A DNA stretch of 64,000 nt from Calvatia gigantea. Lineage: Eukaryota; Basidiomycota; Agaricomycetes; Agaricales; Lycoperdaceae. Each line of letters begins with the position of its first letter. Positions within the stretch are counted from its first letter, which is position 1. The notes below the pieces were generated by a model that saw nothing but the letters and a program-made list of their open reading frames with translations, was not told where the DNA came from and ran no database searches. The stretch is from assembly GCA_025093985.1 (NCBI GenBank), contig JACAAK010000014.1, positions 1,736,001 to 1,800,000 on the forward strand, read 5' to 3'. A program made the translations under genes and the position numbers. Below are positions 34,617 through 46,168 of this stretch, piece by piece.

Positions 34617-35640
34617 GAAATAATGGACCTAGCCCGAAGGGTTAATTGCGGCTTTCTCCAACACGTAATACACCCGGCATGCAACCCTCAGAGGACCCCC
34701 AACTTGAACCCCAAAAAGATTTCGCGAATGAGTATGTCAGGAAGACCCCACAAGAAAATTCTTTCCAATCCCGAGGACCTCCAAAAACCTATCAGTTTCT
34801 CACTCCTAGGAATCAATTCGGTCAATGCTTAATCAATCACTTCCAGTCTAAAAAGTCAACTTCCTTCCCTCACTCGAAGCATCAACTCCCAGTATTCCCC
34901 AGCCTTGAAGATCAGGACCAAGAATTGTCAAAAGTTGGCAAATGGAATATACAACGTTTGATCACCCACGTTAAGTTAAGTTACGAGCCAAGGTTCATCA
35001 AATCGTAAGGAATGCTTAGGCAGGATGTGCTTGACATTTGACGTTAGGTCAGACTGTACAGGTATGAGAGACACGAGGTTAAAACTGTAAGAAACTCAAG
35101 GAGATTCCATCTGACCTATGCAATCTCAAATGCCCATCCAATGACGAATTAGTGAGACCGCCGCCTGACTGACAGCTGACAATCCTAACCGACGAACAAA
35201 TGAACAAAACACGCTATGATCATGACCAAATTACGTATACATATTGCACCTCGGAAAGCTTGACTAACTAGCCTACCGCAGATGAATCGCTGGCTAATCT
35301 AAAACCTAGCACCCTAACTTCCAAGATGCAACGAAACCTGCGCCAAAGTCCAGAAAATTCCTGTTACCTGACGAGACCATTCAAGTAAACCCTCAGAATG
35401 GGAATCCAGGCTTATCCCTGAATCAGATTCAAATCTTGTGCTTGCATCGGGAAGCACACCTTACCGGTCCAATCATCGGGCAAGCAAGGTATGCTAATTA
35501 CGCCCCCATTTAACAGTCCAGACGCTGTCCATGTTCACCCGTCGGACAAAAGGCGGGAATTCTCAAATCCCGTAGGACGACACGTCATGCTCGGTGGCCA
35601 CGAACGCAAAGCAGGACCACGACACCCTCAAGTTGCGATT
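34617..35640. other. interruption between satellite arrays, no recognised gene
   Basis: One open frame of 120 codons at 34646-35008 has biased composition and no recognised motif. The rest is non-coding by eye. No transposon termini were found. Confidence 0.4.
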
Positions 35641-36240
35641 TCCCGTTAAATTGAGTCCGTACGTATAGCCGCCTTCCAGACCTTCAGGAGATTTTGAGAC
35701 CCACCGAAGTAGGGTGTACTGAAGCATCATTTCTCATACGCCTTGCCACTTTAGGGCCATGTGACCACGCATCTTGCTGGAATGAACACTGTGAACATGA
35801 GTGGACTCATGAAGGAACGTTGAAGCATTTCCCGGACTGACGAGCGAAATGGGTTTGCCCTCAGAACATTCAAACCAAATCAATCCGAAAGTAATGATCT
35901 CGGATGAGGAAATTACGAACTCCGCAAGTTTTGAATAAATAAAAGCCCAGACACTGACTAGATTCGGGATGTTTAAGGAACAATGACGAGCATTCGGTAC
36001 GTGTTCTGAAAGCCTCCCCGAGGTTCACAACTCCAAGTTGACAGCAACAAAAGATTTGCAAGCATGGAAAAATAACCAGGAGGGGTTGACGTTGTGATTC
36101 CTCAATTATGATCCTGATAACCCCGAATGTGGTGCGAATTGCTTCTTTAGAAGGGTAAGCGGAAAGGCGGACTGTATTGGCATGACACAAATGGAGACAC
36201 GTCAATACCTACTGTCAAAACTAAAACGCCCATGCGTTAC
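35640..36240. repeat. heavily eroded extra copy of inner inverted-repeat arm sequence
   Basis: The order of landmarks follows 21600-22340 of the left arm: gggccatg-tgacc, then ttgaagcat, then ggactgacgagcgaaatg, then ggaaattacgaactccgcaa (for ggaaacttactcgaaagctc), then ttgacagcaacaaaagat, then aaaaat-accag-gaggggtt, then aattatgatc, then aaatggagacacg. Almost all differences are missing bases in the copy here, so about 740 bp has shrunk to about 600. Confidence 0.7.
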
Positions 36241-36610
36241 GAATATTTCGGACCAAACATCGTCGTAAACCGAGAGGGAATCCAGATGCCTAAACTGTGA
36301 AAAGATAGTATATGACGCACATGAAGCTCACTTACCGACAACTGGATTGGCCTAATACCCTTGATTGTCTCCGATCCCTCCCACTGACATGCGAAAATGC
36401 ATCCCCTCAGCTCTACAACGTACAACCGGCGTAAACCTCGAAGCTTTCAATTTAAGAACTTAATTCCAAAGTAGACGAACAACTGGTCCATGTAGACCTA
36501 AAGCAAAACTTCAGACTGCAATTGGGCAAACTACTTAGCTGAACCATTATTCAATTTTCATGACACTGAGACGACTTCGCGATCCGAATCACCGTCCGCA
36601 CTTCTTTCGG

Positions 36611-38027
36611 AGAATGTGTCCAGCTTGGTGAGTCACTTTTCATGTTTTCTGCCAAGTTCCTTCACTCATCAGCCTTCTGTGAATGTGTTCAGCGCTTGTG
36701 AGTCACTTTTCTATGTTTCTGCCAAGTTCCTTCACTTACCAGCCTTCTGTGAATGTGTTCAGGGAGTGAGTCACTTCCATGTTTCCTGCCAAGTTCCTTC
36801 ACTCACCAGCCTTCCTGTGAATGTGTCCAGCTTGTGAGTCACTTTTCATGTTTTCTGTCAAGTTCTTCACTCACCAGCCTTCCTGTGAATGTATTCAGGG
36901 AATGTGAGTCACTTTCCATGTTTCTGCCAAGTTCCTTCACTCACCAGCATTTTGTGAATGGTTCAGCGAGTGAGTCACTTTCTATGTTCTCTGCCAAGTT
37001 CCCTTCACTCACCAGCCTTTTTGTGAATGTGTTCCAGCAAGTGAGGTCACTCTGTGTTCAGCGAGTGAGTCACTTTCTATGTTTCTGCCAAGTTCCTTCA
37101 CTCACCAGCCTTTTTGTGAATGTGTCCAGCAAGTGAGTCACTTTTTATGTTTCTCCCAAGTTCCTTCACTCACCAGCCTTTTTGTGAATGTGTCCAGCTT
37201 GTGAGTCACTTTTTATATTTCTGCCAAGTTCCTTCACTCACCAGCCTTTCTGTGAATGTGTTCAGGGAGTGAGTCACTTTCCATGTTTCTGCCAAGTTCC
37301 TTCACTCACCAGCCTTTTTGTGAATGTGTCCAGCTTGTGAGTCACTTTTTATATTTCTGCCAAGTTCCTTCACTCACTAGCCTTCCTGTGAATGTGTTCA
37401 GGGAGTGAGTTACTTTCCATGTTTCTGCCAAGTTCCTTCACTCATCAGCCTTCCTGTGAATGTGTTCAGGGAGTGAGTTACTTTCCATGTTTCTGCCAAG
37501 TTCCTTCACTCACCAGCCTTTTGTGAATTGTGTCCAGCTTGTGAGTCACTTTTTATATTTCTGCCAAGTTCCTTCACTCACCAGTCTTTCTGTGAATGTG
37601 TTCAGAGAGTGAGTCACTTTCCATGTTTCTGCCAAGTTCCTTCACTCACCAGCCTTTTTGTGAATGTGTCCAGCTTGTGAGTCACTTTTTATATTTCTGC
37701 CAAGTTCCTTCACTCACCAGCCTTCCTGTGAATGTGTTCAGGGAGTGAGTCACTTTCCATGTTTCTGCCAAGTTCCTTCACTCACTAGCCTTCCTGTGAA
37801 TGTGTTCAGGGAGTAAGTCACTTTTCATGTTTCTGCCAAGTTCCTTCACTCATCAGCCTTCCTGTAAATGTGTCCAGTTTGTGAGTCACTTTTTATGTTT
37901 CTGCCAAGTTCCTTCACTCACTAGCCTTCCTGTGAATGTGTCTAGGAAGTGAGTCACTTTCCATGTTTCTGCCAAGTTCCTTCACTCACCAGCCTTCCTG
38001 TGAATGTGTCCAGTTTGTGAGTCACTC
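36611..38027. repeat. 67-68 bp satellite, array 2 (~22 units)
   Basis: The same unit and orientation as array 1. About 22 cores are visible, one truncated near 37040-37070 where two units are fused. From about 37140 to 37750 the two variants alternate repeatedly (tccagctt..tatattt then ttcaggga..ccatg), giving a dimeric period of about 135 bp. The first units (36611-37060) are irregular, with small insertions. Confidence 0.97.
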
Positions 38028-38547
38028 TATATTTTTTTTATTTTCATCTAAATTCTATGAACTCTTCTTTTCTTTTCAGTTTTGGAAGTGTAGTGATGTT
38101 GCAGATATCCTCAAGAGCCAGTTCAATGTCAAAGTCAGTTTGTGTTTATTTTATTGTCATCATACACTTATTAGCCCCAGAAACTATCATATACTCTAAC
38201 TGCTGGTTGGTTTACTTTTTTATTTTTATGATATTGTCCTTATCACTTTCTCTTCCTTTTTGGCACTCAAAAGCAATCCTCATTTGTGCTGAGAATTCAT
38301 TCTGGTATAAATCTAAAGAGTCCAAGCACAATACCTTTGTCAAGGCCTTCAAAAAGGCATATGAACTATATGTCAAAACAACTCAGGAGAAGGTGGAGAA
38401 TGCCATCAGTACATTGGGAGATGGGCCATATAGTGACATTGAGAAGGGGAGTTTATCAATATTATCCTTGAGCATCGTCTTCGTATGTCCATTTTGTTCT
38501 TTTACATGCCTGTTACTTACTTCCACCATTCCTCTAGCCCACCTGGA
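38028..38547 (+). pseudogene. exon-like fragments of an unrecognised gene beside the satellite
   Basis: Just after the last satellite unit is a T-rich 3' splice site (cttttcttttcag, ending 38079) followed by FWKCSDVADILKSQFNVK and a possible donor gtcagt. About 150 bp later a second open piece reads CAENSFWYKSKESKHNTFVK, then AFKKAYELYVKTTQEKVENA. Local composition is AT-rich, unlike neighbouring genes, and resembles 32.7-33.2 kb on the other side of the arrays. I do not recognise the protein. The piece may be the tail of a gene whose intron contains the satellite, or transposon debris. Confidence 0.35.
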
Positions 38548-39013
38548 TTAAAGCACAGCATTCAAGCTATCACTGTTGTCACACTCAAATTTGCTGCTCC
38601 CAAATGTTTTCCTGGTTTGTTTTATGATTGAGTGAATGGTCTGTTTGAAATTGAATTCAAGAATCGCGACGTCCTCTGAAATTTGTATTATTGTACTGCT
38701 TGACTTGGAATTGACTTGCTGTGATGCATGCGATGTATAGATTTTGTCGGGCCCCATAGTGGTTGCCTCTACCAGTACCTTGTCATCATTGACTGATCCC
38801 GGCATTGCACGTATTGATGTTGGTGCCCCCCCCGGTCAGATTAGTTTGGCCACCTGAAAGCTCTCGAGAAGTTTCACCTATAAAAACACATTCGCAATGG
38901 ACATTTTGGATTGTCCTGTAACACCTGTTCTCGCCTTCAGGCGAGCCTAAGCGAAAACCGAAAAGTGCTAGTTCATACATTACGGGCAGTGTTGATATGG
39001 GTGAGCAGCCCAT
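38548..39013 (-). other. two unrecognised open frames, possibly one gene
   Basis: On the complement, codons beginning MGCSPISTLPVMYELALFGF end at 38786, and a second frame starting MPGSVNDDKVLVEATTMGPD ends at 38548. They overlap by about 20 bp near a C run (38826-38833), so one protein with a frame break is possible. No family recognised. Confidence 0.2.
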
Positions 39014-40299
39014 TATGACATGTGCACACGGTGTCCGGTAATCTCATGTGGCCAAGAAGCTATGGTGATCCCCAAGCAGCCGTGACGTGTTCCAATCTTG
39101 TCTGAATCTAATCCATATTGTATCGAGTTCAGAGTGAGCTATGTATTCCAAAAATTCTATGGTTATACATTGGGTTGTGGAGAGAGAAAGGCGGGGCGAA
39201 GGTAAGGGGTGAAGAGGGAGTCTGTTGATGTGTGGTATACAAGTTGGGAGTAACAGCGGTTGGGAGAGGGTGTATGGACAACAAGAAGAAAGCCCACGGC
39301 AGTGCATCGAAGGAGAGATATCGGAAACAGCGGAAGGGTCCAAGGACAAGAGAATGGCTGTTGTGAACAAGTCTCTGGGATGCGGGGGGACGCGGCATGG
39401 AAGGTACAATCGGGGGCATATCGCGAGCGATGTTGATCGGCGTGGCCGGTGATGTATGAGACTCCGAGACGCAGGCACTAATGGAGACGAAAACAATGCG
39501 AAGACGTGATTAGGTAGAGTACACCCCCACAGTGGAGTTAAGGCATGATACCATCAATAACAACTGTCAAGGAAGACTAGAGAATTTCACGGGAACGTCG
39601 GTGTGGGTAACACATGTGCTCTGTCGGTCAACGGAGGCAAGAGCATGAAGGGTGTATTTCGGCTCAGTTGTGGTGCCTTGGCGGAACGAACCAACTGGCA
39701 GTACAAAGATGAGCATAACCATTGCTATCAGTATAACCCAGGAAATAATCACTCAACGGCATTGAGGGTGTTTCTTCGCAAACAAGTTCTAATTCAAGAG
39801 GACCTGGCGAAAGGTGAGTTGAAGGTGTTGATTACCAGTAGTGAGCGAATGGACGTATGGCTGGGGTCTTGGCGAACTGCATGGAATTAGACACTGCTGG
39901 ATTATGGAGAGTGAGAGGTTGTCCCGTACAGTTCTGGGCAGGAAAGTGTTAGATGAAGGAGAGCTGAATTAGTGAGAAATAACACTTACCCTCTCATCCT
40001 CATACAAGATATAAGTCTTCGAGAGAAGGGGTACATGGGTGGCGACACCCGCAAAGTAGTGTGCCCATTTTTCTGCTTGCTATGTTGACTGCCCGGCATT
40101 GAACCTGGATACCAACTCACCGACCTCGAAGGTCATCTCCCTTACATGTCATTTTAATGCGCTTGCGCAGTGGTTTGTGGGGCGCAGTCAACGCCAATGA
40201 CTAGAAGTCGCGAGGAGGGGAGAACTGCCTCTTTGATGTCGCGTGCTTGTTAAAGGTTGTTAATGGCGTTGGTACATTACGGGGGAGAGGTCGACCGCG
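39014..40299. other. no recognised gene
   Basis: The longest frame (150 codons on the complement at 39044-39496) is Pro/Ser/Leu-rich with no motif. Others are shorter. No similarity to the repeats on either side was seen. Confidence 0.4.
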
Positions 40300-42735
40300 A
40301 TATGGACTGGGGAAGCAAGGATAGTAACCTTCTGGGGCGGTGTTTAAAGGGACGAGTTGGAGGCCGGCAATTAGGCGCTCAAAGAGTGACACTGGACTCG
40401 CCTCAGATGATACTTGAGGTCAGAACAGGGGCAACTAATAGCATAGAGTTCAAGAGGATAACGGAATTAGAAGAATCCTCTTCAGGTTGTCAGACCACAC
40501 ATTGTAAACTGAGTTCTGCCTATCCTAGTACTGTCAACTGGGAGAGGTGTCGGCACTGTACGCATAGAAGATGAGAGGGGAAGCGCACCTCGTTGGACTC
40601 TCCAACATTAAGTAAGGGTATATTCATTTCATTCTCAGCTACCAACGGCTGCAGGGAGCAGGTGGAAACTGGATGGTGGCAGTGGACCCATACGACACTT
40701 GAAAAGAAGGGGGCTCGCGACATCGACTGGATAGAGTTTGAGGTGAATGAGTCCCTTTCCCAGTTGTCACAGTGTATTGGACGAGTTTCACCTTTCCTAA
40801 AATTGTTGCCGTTAGCGCTGCACGCATGGAAAACGAATTTGGAAGGGGAGGCGTACCTTGTCATACTCTGGTGAGTGTATCTTGACTTATTTCATTCTTA
40901 GCGTCCTTGCGGGGGGGGGTTTCTTCTAGATAATGGGAGGCCCTGGATCGAAGGCCACTCTCCGTGACTGGATGTCTATTACATAAGCACCCATAACCCA
41001 AAACCTCCACCTGCCCATTCTCTGAGTCCCAACGCGACATACCCATTCTGCTCAGAAAACCGACCTCTTTGGCTATGACTACTACACTATCTCCACCTCC
41101 ACACACACCGCAGACATATCTATATTCCAGTAGTACTCCAACGCACCGGCAAAGTTGGCGGGTTGCCTGAATGTGGAGACCATGTTTATTATGATGCCAT
41201 GATTGGGGTATGTCCCTTTTCGTCTTCCTTGATGGTGGCTTAGAAAAAGTTGAGGAACCGTGGTCCCCGCTTCAGTGCTTCAGCCCAGAGGAAAGAACGG
41301 GGACTTGTAAGTCGTCATGGGTTTCTCTCTGGTGCACTGCTGATGCTATCCTAGTTGCAGTATCGATACTTCAATCCGATGCCTCCCCTGAGAGGAGGTT
41401 CGTGGTCCCGTTGAAACCCTCCGCATGCTTTTTGGAAGGGGTGGGAGGGGTTATGTCGCCGTCTCCCACAAGAACTTCATCTTCCCCCAGTACACTACCA
41501 AGCCAGGGACAAATGTCATCCCCCTTTATCACTCCCTGCCGACCGTGTTTCAACCCAACGGCTATACTTCTAACATCTTGGACAGGTGGTTACACTCGCA
41601 CACTATCCTTCCTACTAATCAAGTGACTTCCACTTCCCTTCTTGATCTTCAACCTTTCGCACTACCAACCCTCAGCGATGAAGAGCCCCAAGCTACTATG
41701 AAAGATTCAGGTCATGCAAATTTTTCTCTACTGTGGCGATGGAACAGCGGTGAGTGATACGTATGGAGTTATTCCTGGAGATGCTGATCAGCAGCTGAAG
41801 GAAACGTGAGCCGGAAATTTGGGGGGCTCCAGAAGGGGAGCGTTGGACCTGCCGGGGAGGCGAGTGTAGACCCCAGGTTGATTGGTACAAAGCAAATACT
41901 GTCATGTCGTGATTGTGCAGGTGAGTTTGTGGCTCTTTTCTGAAGTTGTGATCTTGTATTGAGACACGTCAAAGGGGCACTGGGCCGTTGGTTGCATATG
42001 AAATTCAACATCGGCCAAAGTACAAAGTCAGCCATTTCGACGACGAGGTATGTGTGACCCAAACCAGGGTGCCCGCGTGGTCTCCATTTGTCGTGCATTG
42101 CAGCCAATACCCGGTCTCGCCTTTCCGCAAAGCAATGTAATTCGCGACCACAAACGGCGGTTAAGGATCAATCGATCATAATTGGAGGATATCACAACAC
42201 TCAACCCCTCCCTGGTATATTTTTCCTCGGCTTGACAAGATCTTTTGTTGCTGTCAACCATTGCGAGTTGGATGAGTACCTTCGCGGTGGAGGGCTTTCG
42301 CAACGAACACGTGACCGCGAATGCTCATTCATTCGTTTCCCATTTGAAACCATGGCCCGATAGTTCCAGTCTGTGATACACTGATGGATCTATTTTAATT
42401 TAGTACTATCAACAAAAACTTGACAGAGCTTTCGAGTAAGTTTCTGCTCCTCTAACTCAATTTATCCGCTTTCTATTATAATAGTGATTTATGTATGGGT
42501 TTGGATTGATCGTCGTGGACGCCAACACTCCTTTCGCACCCGTCGCAGCCAATCCGGACGCAGACGTGCTTTCAAGCGCGTGTCCTTCACCAGTGATGAT
42601 CCCCGCGCTGAAGGCGCACAAGTGTTCAAGTCCCGGGTCGAAAAACGATGCAGTGGGTTCACCATGGAACCCGAGAGATGTAGCCACAAGCGGAGTAGAA
42701 ATCGTCGATGACTCGCCTGTAGGCGAGAGGGAGAC
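40300..42735. repeat. inner right arm, tandem copy R1
   Basis: A direct repeat of 42765-45150, offset about 2.40-2.42 kb (for example 41425 versus 43828, 42491 versus 44913), and an inverted repeat of 21640-23650. R1 is the more diverged of the two: it has extra sequence at 40640-40760 and lacks small stretches. Contains the same gene relics as the left arm, none readable as a whole gene. Confidence 0.85.
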
Positions 42736-42764
42736 GCCTTTGACTCGTGATAAGTTCTAGGCTG

Positions 42765-45150
42765 GACATTCGGGGAGAGTGCCCGAATGGTGGGGAAGCA
42801 AGGAATACCTCTGGGCGGTCTTTAAGGGAGAGTGGCCGCAATGCCTCAAGAGTACACAAACTCCCCAGTATACTAGTGTCGGGAATAAAGCAAGTTCAAG
42901 GTAACGGATTAGAAGAACTCTTCGGTGAACCACACATTGTAACCTGGTTCATCTAGAGTCAACTGGGAAGTTCTGGATGAGCAAGAGAGGAGAGGCGCCT
43001 CTTGGCTTCCAAATTTGAAGGTGCTTCATTTATTCTGCTACCACCTCATGTCAGTGAAACGGTGTGCTGGCCAACCGCACGAAGCCTTTCAAGGGGGCTC
43101 GATTCACCTGTTCGAAATGCGTAAAATTTGCAAGTAAGAAGGATGGTCACAGACCATTCCCAGGACAGTGTACCTTGGACGAGTTTCACCTTTCCTAAAA
43201 TTGTTGCCGTTGCGTGCAGCATGGAAAACGAATTTGGAAGGGGAGGCATACCTTGTCATACTCTGCTGAGTGTACCTTGACTTATTTCATTCTTAGCGTC
43301 CTTGCGGGGGGGGGGGGTGGTTGTTCTAGATAATGGGAGGCCCCGGATCGAAGGCCACTCTCCGCAACTGGGTGTCTATTACATAAGCACCCACAATGTC
43401 AAAACCTCCACCTGCCCATTCTCTGAGTCCCAACGCGACATACCCATTCTGCTCAGAAAACCGACCTCTTTGGCTATGACTACTATACTATCTCCATCTC
43501 CACACACACCGCAGACATGTCTATATTCCAGTAGTACTCCAACGCGCGGGCAAAGTTGGCGGGTTGCCTGAATGTGGAGACCATGGTTATTATGATGCCG
43601 TGATTGGGGTATGTCCCTTTTCGTCTTCCTTGATGGTGGCTTAAGAATAGTTGAGGAACCATGGTCCCCGCTTCAGTGCTTCAGCCCAGGGGAAAGAACG
43701 GAGATTTGTAAGTCGTCATGGGTTTCTCTCTGGTGCACTGCTGATGCCATCCTAGTTGCAGTATCGGTACTTTCAATCCGACTGCCTCCCCTGAGAGGAG
43801 GTTCGTGGTCCCGTTGAAACCCTCCGTATGCTTTTTGGAAGGGGTGGGAGGGGTTATGTCGCCGTCTCCCACAAGAACTTCATCTTCCCCCAGTACACTA
43901 CCAAGCCAGGGACAAATGTCATCCCCCTTTATCACTCCCTGCCGACCGTGTTTCAACCCAACGGCTATACTTCTACATCTTGGACAGGTGATTACACTCG
44001 CACACCATCCATCCTGTTAATCAAGTGACTTCCACTTCCCTTCTTGATCTTCAAGCTTTCACACTACCAACCCTCAGCGATGAAGAGCTCCAAGCTACTA
44101 TGAAAGATTCAGGTCATGCAAAATTTTTCTCTACTGTGGTGATGGAACAGCGGTGAGTGATACGTATGGAGTTATTCCTGGAGATGTTGATCAGCAGTTG
44201 AAGGAACGTGAGCCGGAAATTTGGGAAGCTCCAGAAGGGGAGCGTTCGGACCTGCCGGGGAGGCGAGTGTAGACCCCAGGTTGATTGGTACAAAGCAAAT
44301 ACTTGTCATGTCGTGATTGCGCAGGTGAGTTTGTGGCACTTTTCTGAAGTTGTGATCTTGTATTGAGACACGTCAAAGGGGCGCTGGGCCGTTGGTTGCA
44401 TATGAAATTCAACATCGGCCAAAGTACGAAGTCAGCCAGTTTCGACGACGAGGTATGTGTGACCCAAACCAGGGTGCCCGCGTGGTCTCCATTTGTCGTG
44501 CATTGCAGCCAATACCCGGTCTCGCCTTTCCGCCCCACCCTTTCCGCAAAGCAATGCTAATTCGCGACCACAAACGGCGGTTAAGGATCAATCGATCATA
44601 ATTGGAGGATATCACAACACTCAACCCCTCCCTGGTATATTTTTCCTCGGCTTGACAAGATCTTTTGTTGCTGTCAACCATTGCGAGTTGGATGAGTACC
44701 TTCGCGGTGGAGGGCTTTCGCAACGAACACGTGACCGCGAATGCTCATTCATTCGTTTCCCATTTGAAACCATGGCCCGATAGTTCCAGTCTGTGATACA
44801 CTGATGGATCTATTTTAATTTAGTACTATCAACAAAAACTTGACAGAGCTTTCGAGTAAGTTTCCTGCTCCTCCTAACTCAATTTATCCGCTTTCTATTA
44901 TAATAGTGATTTATGTATGGGTTTGGATTGATCGTCGTTGACGCCAACACTCCTTTCGCACCCGTCGCAGCCAATCCGGACGCAGACGTGCTTTCAAGCG
45001 CGTGTCCTTCACCAGTGATGATCCCCCGCGCTGAAGGCGCACAAGTGTTCAAGTCCCGGGTCGAAAAACGATGCAGTGGGTTCACCATGGAACCCGAGAG
45101 ATGTAGCCACAAGCGGAGTAGAAATCGTCGATGACTCGCCTGTAGGCAAC
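42765..45150. repeat. inner right arm, tandem copy R2
   Basis: This copy continues into the rest of the right inverted-repeat arm. It is closest to the left arm at several points (for example the 89-codon frame 43302-43571 is unchanged from the complement of 23233-23502), while its outer part shares the aggcgcacaagtg variants with R1. A 14-bp G run at 43304-43317 marks one junction-like site. Confidence 0.85.
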
Positions 45151-46168
45151 CACTTGTTGAGTTTTCGGGCCAACAACCGTATGTGCCAGTGACAGATCTA
45201 CACTTGAAGATGGGTTGGGCGGGACTATGAGCCCGGTTGGGGAGTGGTAAGACTCGAAAGACCAGGTTTTGAATGTGTTGCCGAACGCGTTCTTGGAACT
45301 TTGTTGAGGAGTTGGAGGGTACGCGGTTGTTGGCGGGTGAGCGTGAAGTCAGGGGAGGGTTTGAGGATGGAGGGGTCGATGGGAGTCATGTCGCGTCAGG
45401 GAGGTTGATGAGTTTTCGGAGCTCTTCCATCGTGAACACTGGGAGGTGCATCCTGTAGCGAAAGGGATGTGTGAGTAATTGTTACATGTGGAGCTCTGTC
45501 GCATGTATAGTACGCCATCTCTGGGGTCCGTCGCGGTAGCGTCGAACTTGTGAGTGCGGTTCCGTAAAAAGTGGAGACACGTCCGATAAATAGTGCTTGT
45601 GGTAAGCTCTCACCTTGACTTCTGGTGCGATACCATAACGGACAAGCCCATAAGGAGCCCACAACCTACCGAAGGGATGGACAAGTGGGGAAGTGGGTGT
45701 ACCAAGGAAAGTATGCGAGACGTAGCGTAGAGTGCCGAAGGTCCGGCGCCTATTATTGCCAGCTTGAGCGGTTTGGACAGCCCTACTGCATATCTGCATG
45801 TTCCTCTCTGTCAACAAGCAGCGTTGTCGATGACTTCACAAGAACGAGATTAATATTAATGGCAAGTTATTCCCAGGCCTGTGATCCATTGATGGATCTA
45901 TTTTAATTTATCGTCGGCAGAAACATAAGGAGGCTTTCGAATAAGCAGTTCTCTCCCCTCCTCTAACACAACAGGTCCGCTTCGTACTATGGTAGCAACT
46001 AATGACCTTCCTCTTCATGCTGGAAGAGTAGTTTGGTTCTGGAATTATCATCAAACGATGCATGATGCATCAGGGTTGGCGTCACGAACAGAGCGGTGAA
46101 CCCTTTCGGAATTTGCCTCGGTGGAGAGGTTGAACGTTGGACGAGCGCTCGTCGTCAATTTTCTGTAG
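45151..46168. other. right-arm spacer with gene relics, F-box promoter side
   Basis: The inverted counterpart of 20634-21650. On the complement are pieces of the same relic as at 21.0-21.4 kb (RLWAPYGLVRYGIAPEVKV). A 3' splice site ttttctgtag ends at 46168 and begins the F-box exon. An upstream ATG at 46062 could start a first exon, but its phase does not fit. Confidence 0.5.

Noticed and set aside
34617..36600. Sequence between satellite arrays as an LTR retrotransposon
   Set aside because: No reverse transcriptase, integrase, LTR ends or primer-binding site found; part of it is an eroded inverted-repeat copy instead.
36616..37136. Open frames inside the satellite (Ser/Phe/Val-rich)
   Set aside because: They simply translate the 67-68 bp unit in successive frames and break wherever unit length varies.
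33738..38027. Satellite arrays as a CRISPR array
   Set aside because: The units repeat end to end without unique spacers, in a eukaryotic genome; this is a tandem satellite.
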